From: UBA668 sp041394605
Lineage (GTDB): Bacteria > Actinomycetota > Acidimicrobiia > Acidimicrobiales > Ilumatobacteraceae
NCBI GenBank assembly: GCA_041394605.1
Contig: JAWKHX010000009.1
Coordinates: 147,801 to 211,800, forward strand
Direction of reading: 5' to 3'
Length of the DNA: 64,000 nucleotides
A program made the translations under genes and the position numbers. The notes beneath the pieces are model-generated. The model ran no database searches and was not told where the DNA came from. It was given only the letters and a program-made list of their open reading frames with translations. Positions within the stretch are counted from its first letter, which is position 1, and the number at the start of each line of letters is the position of its first letter. Positions 50,424 through 59,008 of this stretch are shown here, in pieces.

Positions 50424-51554
50424 ATGGTCGATCTCTCGGTGGCCGTCACCCCCCTCTACTTCGGGACCATGGCGTGGGAGCGTCACGCGCTGGCCCGCCG
50501 GGCCGAGGTCGAAGGCCCGTCGGCGGCGGACTACGACAGGCCGGACACCACCACCAGCCTGGCCATGGGCGTGCTCAGCCTCACCGGGCCGATCACCGCC
50601 TACCTGGTCTCCTTCACGGTCCCGTTCGGCACGGGCAAGGGCCGCGGCCGGAGTGGGAGGATCGGCAAGGTGGTCCTGGGTGTGGCCGCGACCGCCGCGG
50701 TCGCCACCACCGTCGCCGACCGTGTGGCCCGCACCGCCGACACCGCCACCGACGCCGGCCGCCGGCTGAAGGCCCGGGCTCGGAAGGTGGCCTCGGTCGG
50801 CGGCGTGGCCGCGATCGCCGGCGCCGGCACGGTCGTGGCCGCGACGTCCGCCCACTTCACCAGCGCCTCGCGGTGGTGGCGGCGCAAGGGCGCGGCCCGC
50901 GACATGGGCAACGGGATCGTGCCGTGGGCCATCGCGATGACGTGGTGGGACTTCGCCTACTACTGGAACCACCGCTTCATGCACCAGATCCGCTCGCAGT
51001 GGGCCATCCACGTGGTGCACCACAGCAGCGAGCACTACAACCTCTCCACCGCGCTGCGCCAGCCGGTGGCCGGGGCGTTCGGCGTGTGGGTGCCCTACGG
51101 GCTGCCGGCCCGCTTCGGGGTGCGGCCGGCGATCATCGAGACGTCGCGGGCGCTCAACCTGATCTACCAGTACTGGTTCCACACGGACACCATCCGCACG
51201 ATGGGCGCGGCCGAGGCCGTCCTCAACACGCCGTCCCACCACCGGGTCCACCACGGCAGCAACCAGCGCTACCTGGACCGCAACCACGGCGGCATCCTCA
51301 TCACCTGGGACCGCCTGTTCGGCACGTTCCAGCCGGAGTTGGCGGAGGACCCCGTGGTCTACGGCCTCACCCGCAACATCCACACCTACAACTGGTGGAA
51401 GGTCGCCACCCACGAGTACCGCGACATGTTCCGCGACGTCGCCGCCAGCACCAACTGGCGCGACCGCCTCTCCTTCGTGCTGCGCGGCCCCGGCTGGGCC
51501 TACGCCCGCAAGGCCGAACTGGCAGCCGCGGCAGCCAGCACCGACGAGAGGTGA
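50424..51554 (+). CDS. Fatty acid hydroxylase / sterol desaturase family membrane protein
   Basis: 376 residues. Di-iron histidine motifs are present: NHRFMH and HVVHHSSEH (about 188-208), and HHRVHHGSN (about 271). Membrane segments lie at about 45-65 and 170-190. Residues about 75-150 form an alanine-rich, basic region (DRVARTADTATDAGRRLKA), which is not typical of the family. Oxygen-dependent hydroxylation or desaturation of a lipid is expected. The ATG at 50424 is six bases after TACGCT; leaderless, divergent from the Nudix gene. Confidence 0.87.
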   Translation: MVDLSVAVTPLYFGTMAWERHALARRAEVEGPSAADYDRPDTTTSLAMGVLSLTGPITAYLVSFTVPFGTGKGRGRSGRIGKVVLGVAATAAVATTVADRVARTADTATDAGRRLKARARKVASVGGVAAIAGAGTVVAATSAHFTSASRWWRRKGAARDMGNGIVPWAIAMTWWDFAYYWNHRFMHQIRSQWAIHVVHHSSEHYNLSTALRQPVAGAFGVWVPYGLPARFGVRPAIIETSRALNLIYQYWFHTDTIRTMGAAEAVLNTPSHHRVHHGSNQRYLDRNHGGILITWDRLFGTFQPELAEDPVVYGLTRNIHTYNWWKVATHEYRDMFRDVAASTNWRDRLSFVLRGPGWAYARKAELAAAAASTDER

Positions 51555-51556
51555 CG

Positions 51557-51964
51557 ATGGACCGGCCGCGCATGCGCATCACCGGGCCGGTGCTCGACGC
51601 CGCGGACCCTGTGGCGCTCGCCCGCTTCTACGAACGGCTGCTCGGCTGGCCAATCGTGGCGCTCGAAGGCCCCCGCCCCGACCATCCGCCCACCGACGGG
51701 TGGGCCAAGGTGCGGGCGCCGGACGGGTCGATGAAGATCGAGTTCCAGTGGGACCCGAACTACGCGCCACCGACGTGGCCGAGCCGGCCGGGGCAGCAGG
51801 TGATGATGATGCACCTCGACATCGGCGTGGAGGACCTGGCCCGCGGTGTCGACTGGGCCGTGGCCGCCGGCGCCACGCTGGCCGGGCACCAGCCCCAGGA
51901 GGGAGTCCGGGTGATGCTCGACCCGGAAGGGCACCCGTTCTGCCTCTTCGCCATGGACGTCTGA
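51557..51964 (+). CDS. VOC-family (glyoxalase-like) protein
   Basis: 135 residues, two bases after the preceding stop. Pattern of a single vicinal-oxygen-chelate module pair: DAADPVALARFYERLLGWP, then MMMHLDIGVEDLARGVDWAV and VMLDPEGHPFCLF. The conserved His in MHLDIG and Glu in DPEGHPF are possible metal ligands. Such proteins include dioxygenases and resistance proteins; no specific role can be named. Cotranscribed with the hydroxylase. Confidence 0.82.
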   Translation: MDRPRMRITGPVLDAADPVALARFYERLLGWPIVALEGPRPDHPPTDGWAKVRAPDGSMKIEFQWDPNYAPPTWPSRPGQQVMMMHLDIGVEDLARGVDWAVAAGATLAGHQPQEGVRVMLDPEGHPFCLFAMDV

Positions 51965-52023
51965 AACCGGCGTCGGCCGAGGCTCCACTAGGGTGCCGCG
52001 CGACACGACCCGAGGAGGGCACC

Positions 52024-52266
52024 ATGGCAGGCAAGTTCGAGCTCTACACGGCGAAGAACGGCAAGTTCCGCTTCCGCCTGAAGGCCGGCAACGGTGAGGT
52101 CATCGCCGTTGCCAGCGAGGACTACGAGACGAAGGCGGCCGCCAAGAAGGGCATCGCCAGCATCCAGCGCAACGCCGCCGGCGCCGAGGTCGTGGACATG
52201 GACGCCCCGGCCAAGAAGGCACCGGCGAAGAAGGCCGCGCCGGCCAAGAAGGCTGCGGCGAAGTAG
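52024..52266 (+). CDS. YegP-like (DUF1508) protein with Lys/Ala tail
   Basis: 80 residues from the ATG at 52024 with CGAGGAGGG before it. Residues 1-57 are a single DUF1508 repeat (FELYTAKNGKFRFRLKAGNGE, AKKGIASIQRNA). The last 22 residues are repeats of APAKKA, like the tail of histone H1-like bacterial proteins, and could bind nucleic acid. A TAGGGT box lies about 30 bp upstream, so unlike many neighbours this gene has a leader. Confidence 0.85.
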   Translation: MAGKFELYTAKNGKFRFRLKAGNGEVIAVASEDYETKAAAKKGIASIQRNAAGAEVVDMDAPAKKAPAKKAAPAKKAAAK

Positions 52267-52269
52267 CGC

Positions 52270-53118
52270 CTACGACGCGGCGGCGGCCGGTTCGGCTGCC
52301 GCCGCCCGGTGGGCCTTGGTGGTCCGCCCGAGGAAGTCGAACAGCACCCGGTTGAACGTGGTGGCGTGCTCCACCATGAACCCGTGCGCAGCGCCGCTGA
52401 TGACCACCAGTTCGGCATTGGGCAGGCGCTCCGCCAGCTCCTCGCTGTCGCCGCGCGGCGTCAGGATGTCCTGGTTGCCCACCATCACCAGCGTGGGTGC
52501 AGTGACCTCGCCCAGCCGGTCGGCGACGGTGTCGTCCACGTCGAGGATCGCGTTGACCTGCGACGCGAACGCGTGCGAGGTGCGGCCCATCGCCAGTGGC
52601 CCCAGCCAACCGAACGCAGGCAGCAGGCGGCGGAACGAGCGGGGCCCGATGACCCAGCGGGCGGCCTCCCGCGTCATGGCCGCGACGCCCTTCTCGGTGG
52701 CGGCGGTGGCCCAGCCGTGCAGCAGTTCCTTGCGCCACGGGTGGTTGCGGCAGGCCGTGCAGGCCAGCGTCAGCGAGATCACCCGCTCTGGGTACTTCAG
52801 GCCGATGAACTGGGTGATGGCGCCGCCCATCGAGGCGCCCACCACGTGCGCACGCTCCACGCCCACCTGGTCCAGCACGGCGATCGCATCGTCGGCCATC
52901 TGCTCCAGCGAGTAATGGCCGAACGGCTTGTCGCTGCGGCCTGCGCCGCGGTTGTCCAGCGCGATGACCCGGTAGTTGAAGGCCAGCGGGATGCGCTGCA
53001 TGTCCCAGCCGTGCTTGTCCGCGCCGAGGCCTTGGATCATCAGCACTGCCGGCGCGCCGGCCCGGCCGAGCACCTCGTAGTGCAGGCGGATGCCGTCGGA
53101 TGCGCGTGCGTACGGCAT
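52270..53118 (-). CDS. Alpha/beta hydrolase
   Basis: 282 residues. IQGLGADKHGWD (oxyanion region, about 29), the elbow VVGASMGGAITQF with the nucleophile Ser near 94, VMVGNQDILTP (acid) and GAAHGFMVEH (His, about 253). The C-terminus is an alanine-rich tail. Third gene of an operon with an acyltransferase-like and an epimerase-like gene; three bases separate it from the acyltransferase gene. Substrate unknown; a lipid ester is plausible from the neighbour. Confidence 0.87.
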   Translation of the reverse strand: MPYARASDGIRLHYEVLGRAGAPAVLMIQGLGADKHGWDMQRIPLAFNYRVIALDNRGAGRSDKPFGHYSLEQMADDAIAVLDQVGVERAHVVGASMGGAITQFIGLKYPERVISLTLACTACRNHPWRKELLHGWATAATEKGVAAMTREAARWVIGPRSFRRLLPAFGWLGPLAMGRTSHAFASQVNAILDVDDTVADRLGEVTAPTLVMVGNQDILTPRGDSEELAERLPNAELVVISGAAHGFMVEHATTFNRVLFDFLGRTTKAHRAAAAEPAAAAS

Positions 53119-53121
53119 GCG

Positions 53122-53826
53122 TCAGCCCTCCGCCAGCCAGTCGATCGGGGCGACGCCGGACTGCATGCCGCCGAAGCCGTCGAGGATCCGCTGCAGGTGG
53201 TGTTGGGTCTGCTCGGCCAGTTCCACTTCGGCCAGCGGGCCGCGGCGCTTGCGGCGCGGCCTGACCTGCGGCCCCACCTCGGCGCGGGCGGCACGGCCCA
53301 GCGAACTACTCATCGACGCCACCGGGAAGACCGGGGCACCGGCCACGACCGCTGCGCCCACCAGCAGGTGTGGCACCGCACCGGCGTGGCGGGGGTGGCT
53401 GGTGGCGTCGGCGCACACCAGCACCAACTGGTGGTTGCGCAACGCCCCTTCCACTTCCTTCGGGTCATCGAGCAGGCCACCGACGCGCCGGAGCAGCGCA
53501 CCCAACGGGGCGACGTCCGGGCGGCCGACGAACCGAACCGGGCGGCCGGTGGCTTCGCTGAGTGCCCACGAAACCCACAGGTTGCTGAGCGCCCACTGCC
53601 GGGCGTTGCACACCAGCAGGGCGCCGCCGCGGGTGGGCAGGTGATGGGTGCCGCCGACGCTGACGTCCCACCGCAGCCGGGCCAGCGGGCCGAGCGCGGC
53701 GATGAGGTGCGGATCGCGGCCGTAGTCGTCCACCGAGTGGGTGGGCCACAGTGACCGCAAGGGCTCGGTGATCACGTTGCCGGCACGGCTGACCGCCGCC
53801 TTCGGGAACTCGAGGATCTGGGCCAT
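53122..53826 (-). CDS. PlsC-like acyltransferase, catalytic motif degenerate
   Basis: 234 residues. The architecture GGTHHLPTRGGALLVCNARQWALSN resembles phospholipid/glycerol acyltransferases, but the catalytic HxxxxD is replaced: the segment that should be NHxSxxD reads NARQWALS. The downstream block LVLVCADATSHPRHAG stands where EGTRS is expected. It may therefore be a non-catalytic relative. The ATG overlaps the upstream stop by one base (TGATG). Part of the three-gene operon 54797-52270. Confidence 0.65.
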   Translation of the reverse strand: MAQILEFPKAAVSRAGNVITEPLRSLWPTHSVDDYGRDPHLIAALGPLARLRWDVSVGGTHHLPTRGGALLVCNARQWALSNLWVSWALSEATGRPVRFVGRPDVAPLGALLRRVGGLLDDPKEVEGALRNHQLVLVCADATSHPRHAGAVPHLLVGAAVVAGAPVFPVASMSSSLGRAARAEVGPQVRPRRKRRGPLAEVELAEQTQHHLQRILDGFGGMQSGVAPIDWLAEG

Positions 53827-54797
53827 CAGGCGACCTCCCTCACCGCGCCGACCCGCACGACGCTCTCCCACGCATAGAGGTGATCGACGACTTCCGGGGT
53901 GGTGAGCCGTGGCGTGAACCCCAGCACTTCGCGGGCCTTGTTGCCATCACCCAGGCGGCCCCGGTGCATCAGTTCCACCACATGGTCGGGGATCGGGGCG
54001 CCGAGCACATGGCTGAGGCGGGCGGCCACCCACCACTCCGGGCCGAACAACGGCAGCGGCACCCGCTTGCCGCGCAGGATGGCCTGCAGCGCGGTGATCG
54101 CGCCGGGGGCGACGATGTTGACCGGCTCGTCCAGCCGGCTGGCGGCGGCACGCACGAACGCGCGGGCGGCGTCGCCATCTTCGATGACGGCGAACGGGGC
54201 GTCGGCCAGGGCACTGAAGGGCACCACGGGCTGGCGGAGGATGCGGCCCAGCGGGCTGGGCACGTGCTTGCCCAGTACCGGGGCCAGGCGCAACTTGCCG
54301 ACGGCGATGCCGACCCGGCGACCGACCTCCCGCGCCGTGCGCTCGATGTTGGCCAGCATGTGGCCGTACTCGCTGGTGGGGCGGAGCGGGGAGTCCTCCG
54401 TGGGGCGGGTGAGCGCGCCGTGCCCACGCCCGTAGACCTCCAGACCGCTGCGCACGACCATCGACTCCAGCGCCGGGCACTCCGCAGCGGCGCCGATGAT
54501 GGCCGTGGTGGCATCCGCGGTGAACGTGCGGGCATGGTCCAGCGGGGCGCGGGCGTCGGGCTCCCACACGCTGATGTTGATGACCACGTGCGGGTTGAAC
54601 TTGGTGACCACGTCCACGATCCGCTCGCGCTGGGAAGGCTGCAGGAGGTGGAACTCGGCCATCCGCAGGCGGCGGCGCGGAGGGTCCACATCGATGCCCA
54701 CGAGTGAACCCACCCATGGTTCCGCTTCGAGCTGCACGGCCACCAATGACCCGAGCTCGCCGCCCATCCCGCTGACCAGGACACGTTGTCCCTTCAC
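53826..54797 (-). CDS. NAD-dependent epimerase/dehydratase family protein
   Basis: 323 residues. N-terminal Rossmann motif VLVSGMGGELGSLVAVQL (6-23) with Asp in GIDVDPP. The catalytic Tyr and Lys are poorly conserved (GLEVYGRG, SEYGHMLANIER holds the tyrosine but no lysine four residues on). The C-terminal part (NKAREVLGFTPRLTTPEVVD) is typical of extended SDRs that act on nucleotide sugars or quinone-type ligands. The GTG at 54797 lies seven bases after TAACCT (plus 54805-54810), so the operon is leaderless. Confidence 0.8.
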   Translation of the reverse strand: MKGQRVLVSGMGGELGSLVAVQLEAEPWVGSLVGIDVDPPRRRLRMAEFHLLQPSQRERIVDVVTKFNPHVVINISVWEPDARAPLDHARTFTADATTAIIGAAAECPALESMVVRSGLEVYGRGHGALTRPTEDSPLRPTSEYGHMLANIERTAREVGRRVGIAVGKLRLAPVLGKHVPSPLGRILRQPVVPFSALADAPFAVIEDGDAARAFVRAAASRLDEPVNIVAPGAITALQAILRGKRVPLPLFGPEWWVAARLSHVLGAPIPDHVVELMHRGRLGDGNKAREVLGFTPRLTTPEVVDHLYAWESVVRVGAVREVA

Positions 54798-54875
54798 GAC
54801 TGCCAGGTTACCCCCGGGTAGCTCCGGGGGGCAGTACCGAATGGCCCTGGTGCAGGCCTGGGCCGGGATGACGGG

Positions 54876-55517
54876 TCAGGCGGGGAGCATGGCGAACTGC
54901 ACGTGCACGTCGGCCGACAGTTCGATCACCCCACCGCTGGTGGCCACCTCGGCGTCGGCGGCCTTGGCGGCCATCATCGCCCGCGCCTGGGGCTGGAACG
55001 GCGCCGGCCCGGGCTGGGGGCCGATGGGCTGCTCGCTGATCAGCTCCACCTCGCCCAGCCGGTAGCCCAGGGCGGTGGCGTAGGCCTCGGCCCGGCGCCG
55101 GGCATCGGCCGCGGCCTCGCCCAGCAGCGTCTGGCGAGCCGGGTTGCCGGCGTCCACCCGCCACACCAGCTGGCGCACGGACGCACCGATGCCGGTGACA
55201 GCGTCACGGATCAGCGTGCCCACCAGGTCGCCGTCGCGCACGGTGACCGTGAGGGCGGTGGTGGCCCGGTGGCCGACCAGCACGTTGGTGTCCTTCTTCC
55301 ACTGGTACTCCTCGGCCACGGCCACGCCGTCGGTGGTCCAGTCCGCGGTGCCGACTCCGTGGTTGGCCAGCACGGCGGCCAGCGCCTGCGAGCGGTTGGC
55401 CACGTCGTCGAGGGCCGTCGCGGCGTCAGGTGCCAGGTGGGAGATGGCCAGCGTCAGTTCGGCGCGGTCGGGGGTGACGGTGGAGGTGGCGGAGCCACAC
55501 ACGATGACGGAGGACAT
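54876..55517 (-). CDS. SIMPL-domain (DUF541) protein
   Basis: 213 residues from the ATG at 55517. VIVCGSATSTVTPDRAELTLAIS at the start and DARRRAEAYATALGYRLGEVELISE (about 143-167) are the conserved segments of the SIMPL/DUF541 family. No signal peptide is visible, although many relatives are exported. The domain forms ring-like oligomers in some proteins; the function is unclear. Upstream in-frame residues up to 55757 overlap the divergent peptidase gene and are unlikely to be translated. Confidence 0.8.
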   Translation of the reverse strand: MSSVIVCGSATSTVTPDRAELTLAISHLAPDAATALDDVANRSQALAAVLANHGVGTADWTTDGVAVAEEYQWKKDTNVLVGHRATTALTVTVRDGDLVGTLIRDAVTGIGASVRQLVWRVDAGNPARQTLLGEAAADARRRAEAYATALGYRLGEVELISEQPIGPQPGPAPFQPQARAMMAAKAADAEVATSGGVIELSADVHVQFAMLPA

Positions 55518-55599
55518 GGCGCGAGTGTCGCGCGCCTCAAGCGACGGCGGACCGCGGCCGATACCTCTCTGCGGGCCGATCGCCCGGGAGGTGGACAGG

Positions 55600-57537
55600 T
55601 TGGATGGCACGACAGCGGTGACGGGTGTGCGGCGAGGCCGCGGACGCCAGGGTTGGTGGCTCGCAGTGGCCATCGCGTGCGCACTCGCGCCGGCCGCCGG
55701 CGCATGGGCCTCGCCGTCGGTGGTGCCCCGCCCGCAGGCCGCCTGCACGGGCGCCACCTACACGGTGGTGTCGGGTGACGGCTGGTACCTCATCGCCTCC
55801 AAGACCGGCGTGCCGGTGAAGGACCTGCTGGCCGCCAACGGCGCGACGCTCAGCACCCCGCTGTTCCCCAACCAGAAGTTGTGCCTGCCGGCTGCCGGCA
55901 CCACCGTGCCATCCACTGCGCCGGTGACCACCGTGGCGCCCGGCACCGTGCAGATCGCCCAGTTCCCAGTGCAGGGCAAGTGCTACTTCACGGACACCTT
56001 CGGTGCGCCGCGGTCGGGCGGACGCAGCCACGAGGGTGTCGACATCATCGCCAAGACCGGTCAGTACGTGTACGCCGCGGTGGACGGGACGCTCACCAAG
56101 CAGTACATCGACGCGCCGGGCACCCTGGCCGGCAACGGCTGGCGGCTGACCCGCAGCGACGGCACCTACTTCTTCTACGCCCACCTCAGCGCGTTCGCCC
56201 CGGGGTTGAAGGTCGGCTCCACCGTGAAGGCCGGCCAGATCCTCGGCCAGGTGGGCATGACCGGCAACGCCGGCACACCCCACCTTCACTTCGAAGCCCA
56301 CCCGGGCGGTGGTGCGGCCGTGAACCCGACGCCGATCGTGAAGGCGGTGGACGGCTGCAACGTGACCACCGTGCCGCCGCAGCCGGGCGACACCCCGGCG
56401 ACCACCGCGCCGCCGACCACCGTGCCGGCGACGACCGTGCCGCCGACCACGACCCCCGTCACCACCGCCCCGGCCACCACGGCACCGGCGACCACGGCGC
56501 CGAACGTGGGCAGTTCGCCGGGCGGCGCGTCGGCCGGGCTGTGGGAGTTCACCGCGCCGGCGCTGGCGTTCGACACGAGCGGCGCCAAGTTCGTGCCCGG
56601 CCGTGCTGTGAAGGTGACCATCGGCGGGATCGGCGGCGTACCCGCGGACGCGCCCGGCGCGATGGTGCGGCTGATGCCGCGCAACGCCGCGGCGCCCGGG
56701 TACCTGATGCTGCACGACTGCGCCACCGGGCCCGACGGCACCTCTGTACTGAACGTGCAGCCCGGTCGGCTGAACGTCACCATGACGCTGGCGGCGCTGC
56801 ACGACGGGGCCTTCTGCCTCACCTCCAGCGTGGCGATGGACCTGCGCGTGTACGTGGTGGGCTACGAGGCCGACAGTGGTGCCGGCGTGCAGCCGATGGT
56901 CACCCGCCGGGCACTGGACACCCGCCTGTCGTCGAAGATGTCGGCGGGTGAGACCCGCTCGATGTCGCCGTCCAAACTGGGCACCCCGCTGGGGTCGAAG
57001 GCGGTGACGGCCACCATCACGCTGCTGGCCCCGGAGGCCGACGGCGCGTTCGCCATCGGGCCGTGTGGTGGCACGCCGTGGATCGTCAACTACACCAAGG
57101 GCATCAGCCAGGTGTTCTCGGCCGTCGTGCGCACCAACGACGCCGGCGTGTGCATCACCTCCACCCAGGCCGTGCACGTGGTGGTGGACATCACCGCTAC
57201 ATGGAGCACGTCGGCCGGCGCGCTGGGCGTGGTGAACGCCACCCGGGTTCTCGATTCACGCCCCGGTGGGGTGATGCCGTCCGGCACCACCATCGCCGCC
57301 GGCACGCCCGCCGGTGCCACCTCGGGCCAGTACACGGTGACGATGCTGGCGATGGGCACGCCGAGCAGCCTGTTCCTCTGGAACTGCGCCGATGGCAAGC
57401 CGGTGGCCGCGGTCACCCACGCACCGGCGTGGTCGCGCACGACGGCGACGGTGACGGTGGACGTGCACGGCGGGCAGTTGTGCCTGGCCACCACCGCGCC
57501 GGCGCAGGTGGTGATCGATCTGGTGGCCGCCGGCTGA
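55600..57537 (+). CDS. LysM-M23 peptidase with RxxD[TS]R repeats
   Basis: About 645 residues. Signal peptide (WWLAVAIACALAPAAGAWA), LysM domain (ATYTVVSGDGWYLIASKTGV to LFPNQKLCLP), then a lysostaphin-type M23 domain: RSHEGVDIIAKTG, YFFYAHLSAF and GTPHLHFEAHPGG carry the zinc ligands H..D, H and HxH. A Thr/Pro-rich linker (TTAPPTTVPATTVPP) leads to repeats opening VTRRALDTR and NATRVLDSR, the type also present in the secreted propeller at 8.4-10.8 kb. Probably a cell-wall endopeptidase. Start uncertain: TTG 55600 has GGAGG upstream; GTG at 55591 or 55618 are alternatives. Confidence 0.87.
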   Translation: MDGTTAVTGVRRGRGRQGWWLAVAIACALAPAAGAWASPSVVPRPQAACTGATYTVVSGDGWYLIASKTGVPVKDLLAANGATLSTPLFPNQKLCLPAAGTTVPSTAPVTTVAPGTVQIAQFPVQGKCYFTDTFGAPRSGGRSHEGVDIIAKTGQYVYAAVDGTLTKQYIDAPGTLAGNGWRLTRSDGTYFFYAHLSAFAPGLKVGSTVKAGQILGQVGMTGNAGTPHLHFEAHPGGGAAVNPTPIVKAVDGCNVTTVPPQPGDTPATTAPPTTVPATTVPPTTTPVTTAPATTAPATTAPNVGSSPGGASAGLWEFTAPALAFDTSGAKFVPGRAVKVTIGGIGGVPADAPGAMVRLMPRNAAAPGYLMLHDCATGPDGTSVLNVQPGRLNVTMTLAALHDGAFCLTSSVAMDLRVYVVGYEADSGAGVQPMVTRRALDTRLSSKMSAGETRSMSPSKLGTPLGSKAVTATITLLAPEADGAFAIGPCGGTPWIVNYTKGISQVFSAVVRTNDAGVCITSTQAVHVVVDITATWSTSAGALGVVNATRVLDSRPGGVMPSGTTIAAGTPAGATSGQYTVTMLAMGTPSSLFLWNCADGKPVAAVTHAPAWSRTTATVTVDVHGGQLCLATTAPAQVVIDLVAAG

Positions 57538-57562
57538 CCGGCCTGGCCGGCCCTGGCCGGCC

Positions 57563-58423
57563 TCAGCCGAAGCCGCGGGAGTCCTGCTTCAGGGCGGTGT
57601 CCACCGACAGGGCGGACGCCACGACCAGCGAGTTCAGCGGCTGCGGCAACTGGGTGTGGATCTGGACCACATAGTTGTCGGCCGTGGTGAACAGGGTCTT
57701 GGCGATGCCCTCGAACGTCTTGGTGATCCGGGCCACTTCCTGGCCGGTGTGGTCCTCGATGCGGAAGTTCCAGGCCCGCCAGTTCTCCGCCTTGATCGCG
57801 CCATAGGTGTGGCCGCCGGCCTGCAGGGCGAAGTGGATCTTGCCGAACACGTTGTCCTGCACGATCCGGCCGATCTCCTGGTCGTTGCCGTCGCTGACCA
57901 CGACCGTGCTCTTGAACACCTTCGCCGGGCGGGTGAGCCGCAACATCACGCGACCCGCGGGGTCGGTGATCTCCAGCTTGTGGGTCATGAACTGGTCCAG
58001 GCTGGTGAGCAGGCGCATCGCCTTCTTGGCGGCGCTCTGGCCGACCTGGTTGACCGCGGCGATCTGCTGGCCGTCCTTGTTGAACACGCTGTACTGGTTG
58101 TTCAACTCGATGATCTTGGCCTTCTGGTTCACCACCAGGATGGGCTCGGTGAAGATCGACCCGCCGCCCTGGAAGGCGGCACCCTGGATGCCGGCGCTGC
58201 GGTACTTCTGGTCGCCGTACAGCTGCTGCTGGATCTTGTTGGGGTCGCCTTCGTTGCCCACGGTGAGGGCACTGTCCACCCGGTCCAGCCCGCGTGGCTG
58301 CACGGGGTCCGAGCCCTGCACGCCGTTGTCGCTCACGTGGTCGGTCCAGGCGGTGCCGTTCCAGTAGCGGAGCTGGTGGCGGTTCGTGGGGTCCGGGTAC
58401 CAGTTGGCGGGGGTGGTGCTCAT
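57563..58423 (-). CDS. DUF2510 protein with scramblase-like domain
   Basis: 286 residues. The first 35 (PANWYPDPTNRHQLRYWNGTAWTDHV) are a DUF2510 domain, typical of actinobacterial membrane-associated proteins. Residues about 75-270 match the phospholipid scramblase/LURP-one type beta-barrel (ILVVNQKAKIIELNNQYSVFN, AWNFRIEDHTGQEVARITKTF). The hydrophobic end (LNSLVVASALSVDTAL) is the putative central helix. The ATG at 58423 is six bases after TACGAT, hence leaderless. Cellular role unknown. Confidence 0.82.
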   Translation of the reverse strand: MSTTPANWYPDPTNRHQLRYWNGTAWTDHVSDNGVQGSDPVQPRGLDRVDSALTVGNEGDPNKIQQQLYGDQKYRSAGIQGAAFQGGGSIFTEPILVVNQKAKIIELNNQYSVFNKDGQQIAAVNQVGQSAAKKAMRLLTSLDQFMTHKLEITDPAGRVMLRLTRPAKVFKSTVVVSDGNDQEIGRIVQDNVFGKIHFALQAGGHTYGAIKAENWRAWNFRIEDHTGQEVARITKTFEGIAKTLFTTADNYVVQIHTQLPQPLNSLVVASALSVDTALKQDSRGFG

Positions 58424-58463
58424 GGCCGCATCGTAGGCGACGCGACGGCACCGGGCCGGCGGG

Positions 58464-58973
58464 TCAGCGCAGCTCGTGCGCCATCAGGATGACCTGACGG
58501 GCGAAGGGATCCAGCTGGCGCTTGGCGATCCGCTCGGTGAGCGTGATGCACAAGTTGGGGTCGTCGACCATGCGGCTCCAGCGGATGTAACCGCCCATGA
58601 TGCCGATCAGCCGGTCGTCGACCGACTCGTTGTGGGCGATCACCTTGGTGCTGGCGTCCAGCAGGCCGTGCATCTCGGTGTAGAAGCTCTTCAGCCAGGT
58701 GCCGAGATCGTCGGTGCCGGTGAACGGCCGGTGCAGGTACGGCATGCCCAACTCGTCGTAGTTGTGCAGGTTGTGCGGCGCCGGGATGATGCTGATGACG
58801 CAGCCGAAGCCGTTCTCCCGCAGCCAGATGATCTCCTCCTGGCGGCGCACACGGCGGTGGTTCTCGCCATAGCCGCCAGGGCGCTCGCACACGGCGAGCT
58901 TGTCCTTCATGAACCACGTGAAGTTGCGCGGCGTGATGCCGAGCGCCCACTTCCCGCGCAGCCTGGGCGGCAT
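58464..58973 (-). CDS. Dual-specificity phosphatase-like protein lacking the catalytic Cys
   Basis: 169 residues from the ATG at 58973. The order IIWLRENGFGCVISIIPAPHN, LPYLHRPF-type strand (ELGMPYLHRPFTGTDD), a helix and KVIAHNESVDDRLIGIMGGYIRW follows the dual-specificity phosphatase fold. The position of the P-loop HCx5R reads HNESVDDR: the arginine is in register but the cysteine is asparagine. It would bind but not hydrolyse phosphate in that case. I do not recognise the exact family; a wholly unrelated protein remains possible. Confidence 0.55.
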   Translation of the reverse strand: MPPRLRGKWALGITPRNFTWFMKDKLAVCERPGGYGENHRRVRRQEEIIWLRENGFGCVISIIPAPHNLHNYDELGMPYLHRPFTGTDDLGTWLKSFYTEMHGLLDASTKVIAHNESVDDRLIGIMGGYIRWSRMVDDPNLCITLTERIAKRQLDPFARQVILMAHELR

Positions 58974-59008
58974 CGGCCTTCCTCCACGGTCTTCGGCGAA
59001 CTGGGGAG

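Noticed and set aside
57538..57562. GGCCGGCC repeats between the convergent peptidase and DUF2510 genes as a defined terminator
   Set aside because: The short self-complementary units allow several weak foldings and there is no U-run, so no single hairpin could be supported.
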